In this document: positions 1 to 5,022 of the stretch, piece after piece
How positions within the stretch are numbered: position 1 is the stretch's first letter
Layout of the letters: the number at the start of each line of letters is the position of its first letter
Source of the DNA: an uncultured Clostridia bacterium
GTDB taxonomy: Bacteria; Bacillota; Clostridia; Oscillospirales; CAG-272
Length of the DNA stretch: 9,157 nt
Assembly (NCBI GenBank): GCA_937892405.1
Contig: CALAFS010000297.1
Span: 1 to 9,157 of the forward strand
Direction: 5' to 3'
Position numbers and translations under genes: made by a program
Notes under the pieces: generated by a model
What the model saw: the letters and a program-made list of their open reading frames with translations, nothing else
What the model was told of the DNA's origin: nothing
The model's database searches: none

Positions 1-532
1 TCGCCATATAGGATAGTTGGAAGCCGACGGAACTGATGACATCCGGCTTCAGCGTATCGCACTCCGAGACGATCGCCTCGGTATCTGTCTCTGTGAGAAG
101 ATAGATTTCGTCTCCGTGAATTCCGAGACGGTCGGCGCGGAGCTTCAGCTGTCCTTTGGATTCCTCTCCGGAAACATAGAGGACGCGACGCGTCTTGGAA
201 AGTTCGGAGCAGATCTGCAGAAGAAGGGTGGATTTTCCGATGCCCGGTTCTCCCGAGAGGAGGACGACCGAACGGTCGACAAGTCCGCCGCCGAGAACAC
301 GGTCAAGCTCTTCCATTCCGGTGCCGGTGCGCACGCAGGTGGGAAGCGTGAGCTCGGAGAATTTTTCGGCATGGGCGACGGGTGTGACACGGGAGAGTCC
401 TTTTTTCGGTTCATCTCTCACTTCCACCTCGTCAAAGGAATCCCATGCCTGGCACTCGGGGCATCTGCCGAGCCAGCGGATGCTGGTATTGCCGCACTCG
501 CGGCAGACATACTGAATCTTCGGTGCTTTCAT
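1..532 (-). CDS. radA: DNA repair protein RadA/Sms, N-terminal part (runs off left edge; last residues atypical)
   Basis: RadA is a RecA-like ATPase that helps process recombination intermediates and branch migration in the cytoplasm. Reading the minus strand from the ATG at 532-530 gives 177 residues. They include a C4 zinc finger (C10, C13, C24, C27, in the VCRECG...GRCPEC arrangement), the TG(T)G.EELDRVLGGG segment at 70-83, the Walker A loop GEPGIGKST at 94-102, and SGEES at 121-125. These match RadA in order and spacing. The start has a good AAGGA ribosome site 7 nt upstream, and the gene follows the amidase gene by about 30 bp on the same strand, so they are probably cotranscribed. Oddity: where RadA should continue into Walker B (DSIQT) after KPDV, the frame reads ISSVGFQLSYMA with CAA and CTA codons that look unusual for this window; see findings. 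The first 165 residues are secure; the continuation is not. Confidence 0.9.
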   Translation of the reverse strand, partial: MKAPKIQYVCRECGNTSIRWLGRCPECQAWDSFDEVEVRDEPKKGLSRVTPVAHAEKFSELTLPTCVRTGTGMEELDRVLGGGLVDRSVVLLSGEPGIGKSTLLLQICSELSKTRRVLYVSGEESKGQLKLRADRLGIHGDEIYLLTETDTEAIVSECDTLKPDVISSVGFQLSYMA

Positions 533-562
533 TGTAACATCCTTCAAATCTGTATTTCCGGG

Positions 563-1330
563 TCAGCGGCGGGACTCTGCCGCCGCGATTTCTTCTTCAT
601 ATTTCATCATACCACAAACGATGGCAAAACTCAACTGCTTTTGATATTCTTTTTCGGAAAGTTTTTTACATTCCTCGGGATTGGACAGAAATCCGCACTC
701 GATAAGAACGGCGACATTCTCAGTGTTCTCGAGAATGTAGATGTCTTTTCCTCGTTTGATTTTTCTGTGATTCTGCGGCTGAACCGCCGCGCACACCTCC
801 GACTGAATACATCTCGCGAGAATATCGCTTCCTTCGGCGCCCGGAGAATAATAAACCTGAAGTCCGGAATATTTCGACTGCCCGAAGGTGTTCATGTGGA
901 TACTGACAAAAAGGGCGTCCTTATGTTCTGCCGCAATTTTACATCTGTTCTTCAGATCGGAAATTTTACGGATTCCCCGAATGTCCTCCTCTTCGGTATA
1001 GAGAAGGCGGTCGTCGGTGCGGGTGTAGATGACGGTATAGCCGAGCTCCGAGAGGCGCTCGCCGACGGTCAGGGTGATGGCGAGATTCAGATCCTTTTCT
1101 TCTGTACCATCCGCGCCGACGGCACCTCCGTCCTCGCCTCCGTGCCCGGCGTCGAGAACCACGACGCGGGAAGGCGTAGTATCCGCGGCGGCGGCAATAT
1201 GCAAAACGGCATCGCTCCTGTCTCCGATCAGAAGCCAGATCGCAAAAAAGAAGGCTGCCGCAAACGCCGTCACGCGCAAAAGCGCGACAAACGGAAAACA
1301 CTTTCTGAGATTCAGGGTATAAACACGCAT
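563..1330 (-). CDS. cwlD: N-acetylmuramoyl-L-alanine amidase, CwlD-like (spore cortex type)
   Basis: This is an Amidase_3 zinc hydrolase that cuts the amide bond between N-acetylmuramic acid and the stem peptide. CwlD does this in the spore cortex, working before the deacetylase that forms muramic-delta-lactam. The 255-residue protein has a hydrophobic N-terminal export/anchor segment at about 13-36. The catalytic domain starts at VVVLDAGHGG (zinc ligand H63) and continues with EEKDLN (zinc ligand E78), FVSIHMN (zinc ligand H145) and VLIECGFLSN (catalytic E211). The length is close to that of CwlD of spore formers, and no SPOR, SLH or other wall-binding repeats are visible. The ATG is preceded at 7 nt by GGAGGA, which lies inside a long hairpin stem (see the regulatory entry). 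The gene is followed by radA and preceded by a membrane-protein gene. The family assignment is firm; the specific CwlD role is inferred from size, architecture and the clostridial setting, and a vegetative amidase remains possible. Confidence 0.87.
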   Translation of the reverse strand: MRVYTLNLRKCFPFVALLRVTAFAAAFFFAIWLLIGDRSDAVLHIAAAADTTPSRVVVLDAGHGGEDGGAVGADGTEEKDLNLAITLTVGERLSELGYTVIYTRTDDRLLYTEEEDIRGIRKISDLKNRCKIAAEHKDALFVSIHMNTFGQSKYSGLQVYYSPGAEGSDILARCIQSEVCAAVQPQNHRKIKRGKDIYILENTENVAVLIECGFLSNPEECKKLSEKEYQKQLSFAIVCGMMKYEEEIAAAESRR

Positions 1331-1331
1331 A

Positions 1332-1385
1332 AAAAAATCCTCCGGCTCCGTGGGTTGTCACGGTAAACTGTATGGAGGATTTTTT
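1332..1385 (-). promoter_or_regulatory. Long-range hairpin whose 3' arm is the cwlD ribosome-binding site; possible terminator/attenuator
   Basis: The 12-nt arms at 1332-1343 and 1374-1385 are exact inverted repeats (minus-strand RNA AAAAAAUCCUCC and GGAGGAUUUUUU). An inner hairpin (CCGTG 1348-1352 with CACGG 1359-1363) fills the 30-nt loop. In minus-strand RNA the 3' arm contains GGAGGA followed by a U run and then the AUG of the amidase gene, so the stem would hide the whole Shine-Dalgarno sequence. The same element lies just after the stop codon of the upstream membrane-protein gene and has the G/C-arm-plus-U-run layout of an intrinsic terminator. It could reduce amidase expression by termination, by ribosome occlusion, or both. 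The pairing is visible in the sequence; the function is inferred. Confidence 0.6.
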
Positions 1386-1396
1386 CATATTATGAC

Positions 1397-1990
1397 TTAT
1401 TTTCCGTTTTTCTTACCGGAGGAGAAAATGCGGAAATTCTTCGACCCGAAGCGATACCCGACCTCCGCCGCGAGACACGGCAGGGCGGTCAGAACAAGAA
1501 AGCCACAGGTCTGAAGGAGGTAGTAAAGATCCGCCGAATCCGCGAGGGAGACAAACACGCCGCGAAGAATCCCGAGATAGGAGGAAGCGGCAAAACGGAG
1601 GATCAGATTGGAAAAGGCGAAGAGGGTGTCAAATCCGTTCCCGAGACCGAGCATGTATGCGCCCTTACCGATCAGGGACAGCAGAATGAAAAGAAAGTTC
1701 GGCAAATTGGCGGCAATGGAAAGCCAAAGTCCTTTGTGCCGGATCTCCGTCATGCGCCCGGCGTCGATACGGATCCTGTCCTTTGCACCGAGATCCCATG
1801 TCGCCGTGTAAATCAAAACCATGTAAAACGCGGTGGCAAACACCGAAATGACAACCGAAATCATCAAAGAGATTCCGTCGTCCCCCGCCTGTGCGGCGGC
1901 AAAATAGAGGACAAGCGAAAATATGGCAATGCCGATCTGATTGATATACAGACGGACAATGTCATAGGAGTTTTCTTTCAGAAATTTCAT
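1397..1990 (-). CDS. Polytopic membrane protein of unknown function
   Basis: I do not recognise a family. The 197-residue protein appears to have about five membrane-spanning segments, at roughly 17-35, 39-63, 88-108, 122-149 and 156-176. A charged loop (GAKDRIRIDAGR, about 68-79) lies between the second and third, and the C-terminal tail is lysine-rich (GKKNGK). There is no signal peptide cleavage site or visible enzymatic motif. The ATG at 1990-1988 is preceded by AAAAGGG at 6-nt spacing and by a plausible promoter. It is the first gene of the minus-strand group leading into the amidase and radA, so a link to envelope or spore wall biology can be suggested from position only. Confidence 0.75.
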   Translation of the reverse strand: MKFLKENSYDIVRLYINQIGIAIFSLVLYFAAAQAGDDGISLMISVVISVFATAFYMVLIYTATWDLGAKDRIRIDAGRMTEIRHKGLWLSIAANLPNFLFILLSLIGKGAYMLGLGNGFDTLFAFSNLILRFAASSYLGILRGVFVSLADSADLYYLLQTCGFLVLTALPCLAAEVGYRFGSKNFRIFSSGKKNGK

Positions 1991-2023
1991 ATGATACCCT
2001 TTTTTCTTTTTGCTCTTGTCTTA

Positions 2024-2051
2024 ATTATAATCACGGGAAATGAAAAAACAA
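2024..2051 (-). promoter_or_regulatory. Promoter for the membrane-protein/cwlD/radA group
   Basis: On the minus strand a perfect TATAAT (-10, 2029-2024) is preceded by TTGTTT (-35, 2051-2046) with a 16-bp spacer. This sits about 34 bp before the start of the membrane-protein gene. The -10 is consensus; the -35 matches only partly and the spacing is one base short of optimal. Confidence 0.55.
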
Positions 2052-2103
2052 GGGATACGCAAAAATGTTTACACTTTATCCACTAAAAACGAAAAAAATT
2101 TTG

Positions 2104-2109
2104 TATAAT
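2104..2109 (+). promoter_or_regulatory. Candidate -10 box of the recombinase gene
   Basis: A consensus TATAAT lies about 37 bp before the probable ATG of the recombinase in an AT-rich stretch. No convincing -35 is found at 16-18 bp (the TTTACA at 2068-2073 is 30 bp away). The promoter is therefore weak or needs an activator. It is back-to-back with the leftward promoter at 2024-2051. Confidence 0.4.
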
Positions 2110-2145
2110 AGAAAGTAGAAAAAAGAGAGGGAAGTGAAATTCTGC

Positions 2146-3195
2146 ATGGCGACACTGACATTCAAAAGCGACGAGTTCCGACAGTTTCCGCCGATTTTAC
2201 GGGAATATGCGTCACACATCGCCGTCATCCGCGGCAACAGCGAAAAAACGGTGTGTGAATATCTTCTCGATCTGCGCACTTTTTTTCGATATTATATTGT
2301 CAAACGGGACGGACTTTCTCCCGACGAAAAAGAGTTTGAAAAAATCGACATCTCGAAAATCACTCTCGAAGACGCCGCCGCCATCACACCGCAATACATC
2401 ATTGACTTTCTGATGTACGCGGGATTCGAGCGTGAAAACACGCCGACGACCCGCATGCGAAAGCTCAGTTCGCTGAAATCCTTCTTTCACTATCTTCACG
2501 GAAAAAAGCACCTGATCGACAAGAATCCGACCGCCGACATCGAAGGACCGAAACCGAAAAAGTCGTTGCCGAAATATCTGACTTATTCCGAAGCGGTCAC
2601 ACTGCTCGAAACGGTGCGCTCGGACACAGAGTCGAAAACCTGCGTGCGGGATTACGCGATCATCACGCTGTTTCTCAATACTGGCATGCGTCTTTCGGAG
2701 CTTGTCGGACTGACGCTCGACAGCTTTGACTCCGATATCACCGTGGTCAAGGTACTCGGTAAAGGCAACAAGGAACGCATGATTTACCTCAACGACGCGG
2801 CACGGCGTGCCATCCGTGAATATCTGCGCGTAAGACTGGACCCGAAACATATCCGTACGAGCGACACCGCGCTTTTTCTGAGCGGCAGAGAGCAACGGAT
2901 CTCGGTAAAAACCGTGCAATGGATCGTATATAAATATCTGAATCTCGCCGGGCTCGGCAACCGGGGGCTCTCCGTCCACAAACTGCGCCACACCGCCGCA
3001 ACGCTGATGTATCAGTCCGGCAAGGTGGATATCCGCGTGCTGAAGGAAATTCTCGGGCACGAGCAGCTGAACACCACGCAGATCTACACCCATGTTGTCA
3101 ACCGGAACATGGAAGAAGCGATGGAACAGAATCCCCTTGCGGATCTGAAGCTCTCCCGCCCCGGAATCCGCAGAAAGGAAGAAGACGACACATGA
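2146..3195 (+). CDS. xerC: Tyrosine recombinase, XerC/XerD type
   Basis: Xer recombinases cut and rejoin DNA at dif-like sites to resolve chromosome dimers; relatives mobilise elements. The protein has an N-terminal SAM-like core-binding domain (about 15-135) and a C-terminal catalytic domain with the complete active site. Counted from this ATG (349 residues) these are R182 in GMRLSEL, K206 in GKGNKER, H278 and R281 in HKLRHT, H305 in LGHEQL, and the nucleophile Y314 in TQIYTH. I prefer the ATG at 2146 because the purine-rich GAGAGGGAAG lies at a usable distance; an in-frame GTG at 2134 would add four residues but sits almost on top of that site. A domestic Xer or a phage/ICE-type integrase of the same subfamily are both possible. 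No second integrase, att repeat or other mobile-element gene is visible, which favours a housekeeping XerC/D-like enzyme. It overlaps the next gene by ATGA. Confidence 0.9.
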   Translation: MATLTFKSDEFRQFPPILREYASHIAVIRGNSEKTVCEYLLDLRTFFRYYIVKRDGLSPDEKEFEKIDISKITLEDAAAITPQYIIDFLMYAGFERENTPTTRMRKLSSLKSFFHYLHGKKHLIDKNPTADIEGPKPKKSLPKYLTYSEAVTLLETVRSDTESKTCVRDYAIITLFLNTGMRLSELVGLTLDSFDSDITVVKVLGKGNKERMIYLNDAARRAIREYLRVRLDPKHIRTSDTALFLSGREQRISVKTVQWIVYKYLNLAGLGNRGLSVHKLRHTAATLMYQSGKVDIRVLKEILGHEQLNTTQIYTHVVNRNMEEAMEQNPLADLKLSRPGIRRKEEDDT

Positions 3196-4034
3196 CCCTC
3201 GGAGAAAAAATCAAGAAGGCGCGCACCGACCGTCACATGACGCAGGCGGAAGTGGCGGGCGATACGGTCACGCGGAACATGTTAAGCCTGATCGAAAGCG
3301 GTGCGGCGTCCCCGTCCTTTGAGACGCTGTCCGCCATCTCGGGAAAACTCGCACTTCCCACAGCTTACTTTCTCGCGGAGGGAGACGATCCGTTCCCGTA
3401 TCTGAAGGAAGAGCGCATGCCGGGTATCCGACGCGCCTATGCCGCGGGACGCTACGAAGAATGTATCCGCCAGCTGACAAAGCTCGGCGGAATTGACGAC
3501 GAGGTGGCTTATCTTCTCGCCTACTCGTATTTTGCACGCGGAAAGGCACATACACGCATGGGCAACTTATCCTCTGCTCTTTCCGACTTTGATTCTGCCA
3601 AAGAATATATATCAAAAACGGCATATGATACAGCAAAAATCAAGGCGCTGTTGCCGCTGTATTCCGCTGTGGCGCACAACATTACCACCCCGCTTCTCGA
3701 ATTTGAATCGGAGAGCTACGAAAAGCCTCTGCGCGAGGGATGCGAGAGTGATTTTTTTCATTATGTCATGCTGGATAGCTCTTGGTTCTTCACCGATCCT
3801 GTTTACAGTGAACACATGGAGGCAAAGCGACTCATCAAGCTGAAAAAATACACAGAGGCAATTCCCCATCTTCTCGCACTGGAGGAAAACAAGACGAGGG
3901 AGACCTATCAGGTATTTGTCATGCTCGGGGTGTACACCGATCTGCAGTTCTGCTATCAGGAGCTATGCGACTTTGAGCGTGCGTATCGCTATTCTTCCAA
4001 GCGGCTCTCCCTTCTCGAAAGCTGTCATTCCTAA
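3192..4034 (+). CDS. XRE-family transcriptional regulator with TPR-like C-terminal domain
   Basis: The 280-residue protein begins with a helix-turn-helix of the XRE/Cro type (about 3-60: GEKIKKARTDRHMTQAEVAG ... LSLIESGAASPSFETLSAIS). The rest (about 75-275) is helical and looks like degenerate tetratricopeptide repeats, for example around RRAYAAGRYEECIRQL (80-95), GNLSSALSDFDSAKEYI (124-140), LKKYTEAIPHLLALEE (217-232) and ELCDFERAYRYSSKRLSLLES (257-277). This layout is shared by Rgg/PlcR-like and other clostridial regulators that sense a peptide or protein through the TPR part; the ligand here is unknown. The ATG overlaps the recombinase stop (ATGA), with AAAGGAAG about 10 nt upstream inside the recombinase gene, so translation is probably coupled. 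A strong terminator follows directly. The domain call is firm; the regulated target is unknown, its own operon being one candidate. Confidence 0.83.
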   Translation: MTLGEKIKKARTDRHMTQAEVAGDTVTRNMLSLIESGAASPSFETLSAISGKLALPTAYFLAEGDDPFPYLKEERMPGIRRAYAAGRYEECIRQLTKLGGIDDEVAYLLAYSYFARGKAHTRMGNLSSALSDFDSAKEYISKTAYDTAKIKALLPLYSAVAHNITTPLLEFESESYEKPLREGCESDFFHYVMLDSSWFFTDPVYSEHMEAKRLIKLKKYTEAIPHLLALEENKTRETYQVFVMLGVYTDLQFCYQELCDFERAYRYSSKRLSLLESCHS

Positions 4035-4041
4035 ACTAAAT

Positions 4042-4094
4042 AAGGAAAACAACCGCGCCGCGGCACTAACTGCCGCGGCGCGGTTGTTTTCCTT
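4042..4094. terminator. Bidirectional intrinsic terminator, perfect 24-bp stem
   Basis: The arms at 4042-4065 and 4071-4094 are perfect inverted repeats (core CCGCGCCGCGGCA / TGCCGCGGCGCGG) around a 5-nt loop CTAAC. A-rich sequence is on the left and T-rich sequence on the right, so it can end transcripts from both sides. It fills the gap between the convergent XRE-TPR gene (stop at 4034) and the small anchored-protein gene (stop at 4101). Confidence 0.92.
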
Positions 4095-4100
4095 TATATT

Positions 4101-4667
4101 TCACTGTGCGTTTGTCAGCCCGGTGGTATTCAGGGCATCGCGGATGTACGCGGCAAACTCGGGCGTGAGTTTTCTTCCTCTCAGGATTTCGAGCGTCAGA
4201 GGATGAAGGGTCACATACGGAAGTGCGTCCGCGGCGATCGTACCGACATTCTCACCGCTCTTGCAACTGGCGGCATAAAGCTCAAGGACATCGGCGTAGT
4301 CCGCCCGTTCGCAAAGAGCCAAAAACGCGCCGTCCTTCGCAATATGGGCAACATCGTTCTCCGTATAGGTACGGGTGGGTTTCAAAAGGACATAACCGCC
4401 GAGATCATCAAAGCTCAGCACATAGGTGAGAAGATCCACCGACGAAAGGTCGGCAAACATTTCGGTATCCGCCTTCGGAGTCTTGTTGTCGGAGCTGACC
4501 GAGGTCGGCTCGCTCAAGCGTGTATAAGCAATTCCGCCCTCGGGCAGAATCCCGTCTATCGTATTGGTACCGGCGGTTACTGTCACGATCCCGATCGCAA
4601 GGAGAGCGGCAAAAATCAAAACGACAGAGAGCGTGATGAAAACCGTGCGGAGTTTAGAAGTTTTCAT
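4101..4667 (-). CDS. Small membrane-anchored extracytoplasmic protein, unknown function
   Basis: I do not recognise a family. From the ATG at 4667 the protein has 188 residues: a short basic N-terminus (MKTSKLR), one membrane segment at about 8-31, a low-complexity Ser/Thr/Lys-rich linker (about 52-68), and a compact acidic domain (about 69-182). That domain contains two cysteines (C119 and C135) that could form a disulfide outside the cell. No lipobox is evident, so it is more likely an uncleaved signal anchor or ordinary signal peptide. The longer reading with 21 extra N-terminal residues is rejected because its first codons lie over a consensus -10/-35 promoter; the chosen ATG has GGAGG about 10 nt upstream. 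It is transcribed divergently from the decarboxylase operon and shares the intergenic region with it, which may or may not mean a functional link. Confidence 0.75.
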   Translation of the reverse strand: MKTSKLRTVFITLSVVLIFAALLAIGIVTVTAGTNTIDGILPEGGIAYTRLSEPTSVSSDNKTPKADTEMFADLSSVDLLTYVLSFDDLGGYVLLKPTRTYTENDVAHIAKDGAFLALCERADYADVLELYAASCKSGENVGTIAADALPYVTLHPLTLEILRGRKLTPEFAAYIRDALNTTGLTNAQ

Positions 4668-4701
4668 TATCCTATAACCTCCAATTTTCTTATTCGGATT
4701 T

Positions 4702-4730
4702 ATTATAGCATATCCCGAAGAAATACACAA
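4702..4730 (-). promoter_or_regulatory. Promoter of the small anchored-protein gene
   Basis: On the minus strand TTGTGT (-35, 4730-4725) and TATAAT (-10, 4707-4702) are separated by exactly 17 bp, with TGC before the -10 giving an extended -10 element. The predicted transcript start lies just ahead of the GGAGG and ATG at 4667. Confidence 0.75.
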
Positions 4731-4861
4731 GAGTTTTTTCGCGCTTTTACGATATTTTTACAATTTTCCGCATTTTTATTTTCTCTTCGCGGAGAAAAAA
4801 TTGCGATTTTTGCATCCTGATACCGTCTGTTTCCGGGTGCGGGCGACCGCGGGAGCGGAAG

Positions 4862-4902
4862 TTGACACCTTTTGTCAAAAATATGTCAAAATTCTCTTGA
4901 CA
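4862..4902 (+). promoter_or_regulatory. Candidate operator: four phased TTGACA/TGTCAA half-sites
   Basis: Four copies of the same hexamer in alternating orientations occur at 4862-4867 (TTGACA), 4873-4878 (TGTCAA), 4884-4889 (TGTCAA) and 4897-4902 (TTGACA). Their centres are 11, 11 and 13 bp apart, close to one helical turn. The first pair is a 17-bp palindrome, and the third and fourth form a 19-bp palindrome. The last copy is also the -35 box of the decarboxylase promoter, so a bound regulator would compete with RNA polymerase. The regulator is not known. Confidence 0.45.
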
Positions 4903-4925
4903 TCTCTTGATTTTGGTGTTATAGT
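4897..4925 (+). promoter_or_regulatory. Promoter of the Na+-decarboxylase operon
   Basis: A consensus TTGACA (4897-4902) and TATAGT (4920-4925, one mismatch) are separated by the optimal 17 bp. The transcript is predicted to begin near 4931-4933, about 90 nt before the first in-frame start I can propose for the carboxyltransferase. Confidence 0.8.
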
Positions 4926-4932
4926 ATATGTG

Positions 4933-4961
4933 GTGAAAGTTGGACTATTTACGGCTTTCAC
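4933..4961 (+). promoter_or_regulatory. Stem-loop at the predicted 5' end of the operon transcript
   Basis: GTGAAAG (4933-4939) pairs with CTTTCAC (4955-4961). Two G-U pairs and one G-C extend the stem to 10 bp around a 9-nt loop. It starts at or within a few bases of the predicted transcription start, a position where hairpins often protect mRNA from 5'-end-dependent decay. No known riboswitch class is recognised. Confidence 0.4.
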
Positions 4962-4981
4962 GAAAAATTACTATTTTCAGG

Positions 4982-4997
4982 AAGGAGAGATTTGTTG
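4982..4997 (+). promoter_or_regulatory. Strong ribosome site with TTG TTG, one base out of frame with the carboxyltransferase
   Basis: AAGGAGAG at 4982-4989 is the only strong Shine-Dalgarno sequence before the carboxyltransferase gene. At usable spacing it faces TTG codons at 4992 and 4995. These open a 33-codon frame ending in TGA at 5091-5093, one base out of register with the enzyme. A run of six T follows at 4998-5003. Either a short leader peptide is made, a frameshift occurs, or the T run carries an indel. Confidence 0.45.
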
Positions 4998-5022
4998 TTT
5001 TTTCAGCAAATCGGCATTCGTT

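Larger units (their letters stand above)
4668..5022. other. 355-bp divergent intergenic regulatory region
   Basis: This region separates the leftward anchored-protein gene from the rightward decarboxylase operon. It holds a leftward promoter (4702-4730), an AT-rich stretch with a weak 7-bp hairpin (4779-4785 / 4792-4798) whose role is unclear, a half-site array (4862-4902), a rightward promoter (4897-4925), a 5'-end hairpin (4933-4961) and a ribosome site (4982-4989). I see no convincing coding sequence in it apart from a short out-of-frame TTG reading that starts at its right end. Confidence 0.7.

Noticed and set aside
17..1366. 449-codon open frame on the plus strand opposite radA and the amidase gene
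   Set aside because: It is the antisense shadow of two well-identified genes. The minus-strand products have family motifs, the plus reading has none, and its length follows from rarity of TTA, CTA and TCA codons in the real genes.
2212..3093. 293-codon open frame on the minus strand opposite the recombinase
   Set aside because: Shadow of an intact tyrosine recombinase with a complete active site.
2034..4100. Integrated mobile element suggested by the recombinase and XRE regulator
   Set aside because: No att repeats, tRNA, relaxase, phage or transposase genes are visible, and the pair lies between ordinary chromosomal genes.
4779..4798. Small hairpin TTTTCTC/GAGAAAA as a terminator
   Set aside because: The stem is short and AT-rich and no transcript is expected to end there, since both neighbouring genes start outward from this region.
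4801..5022. Longer N-terminus for the carboxyltransferase beginning at an ATG-like frame near 4801
   Set aside because: The extension covers the promoter and operator region and would start upstream of the predicted transcription start.
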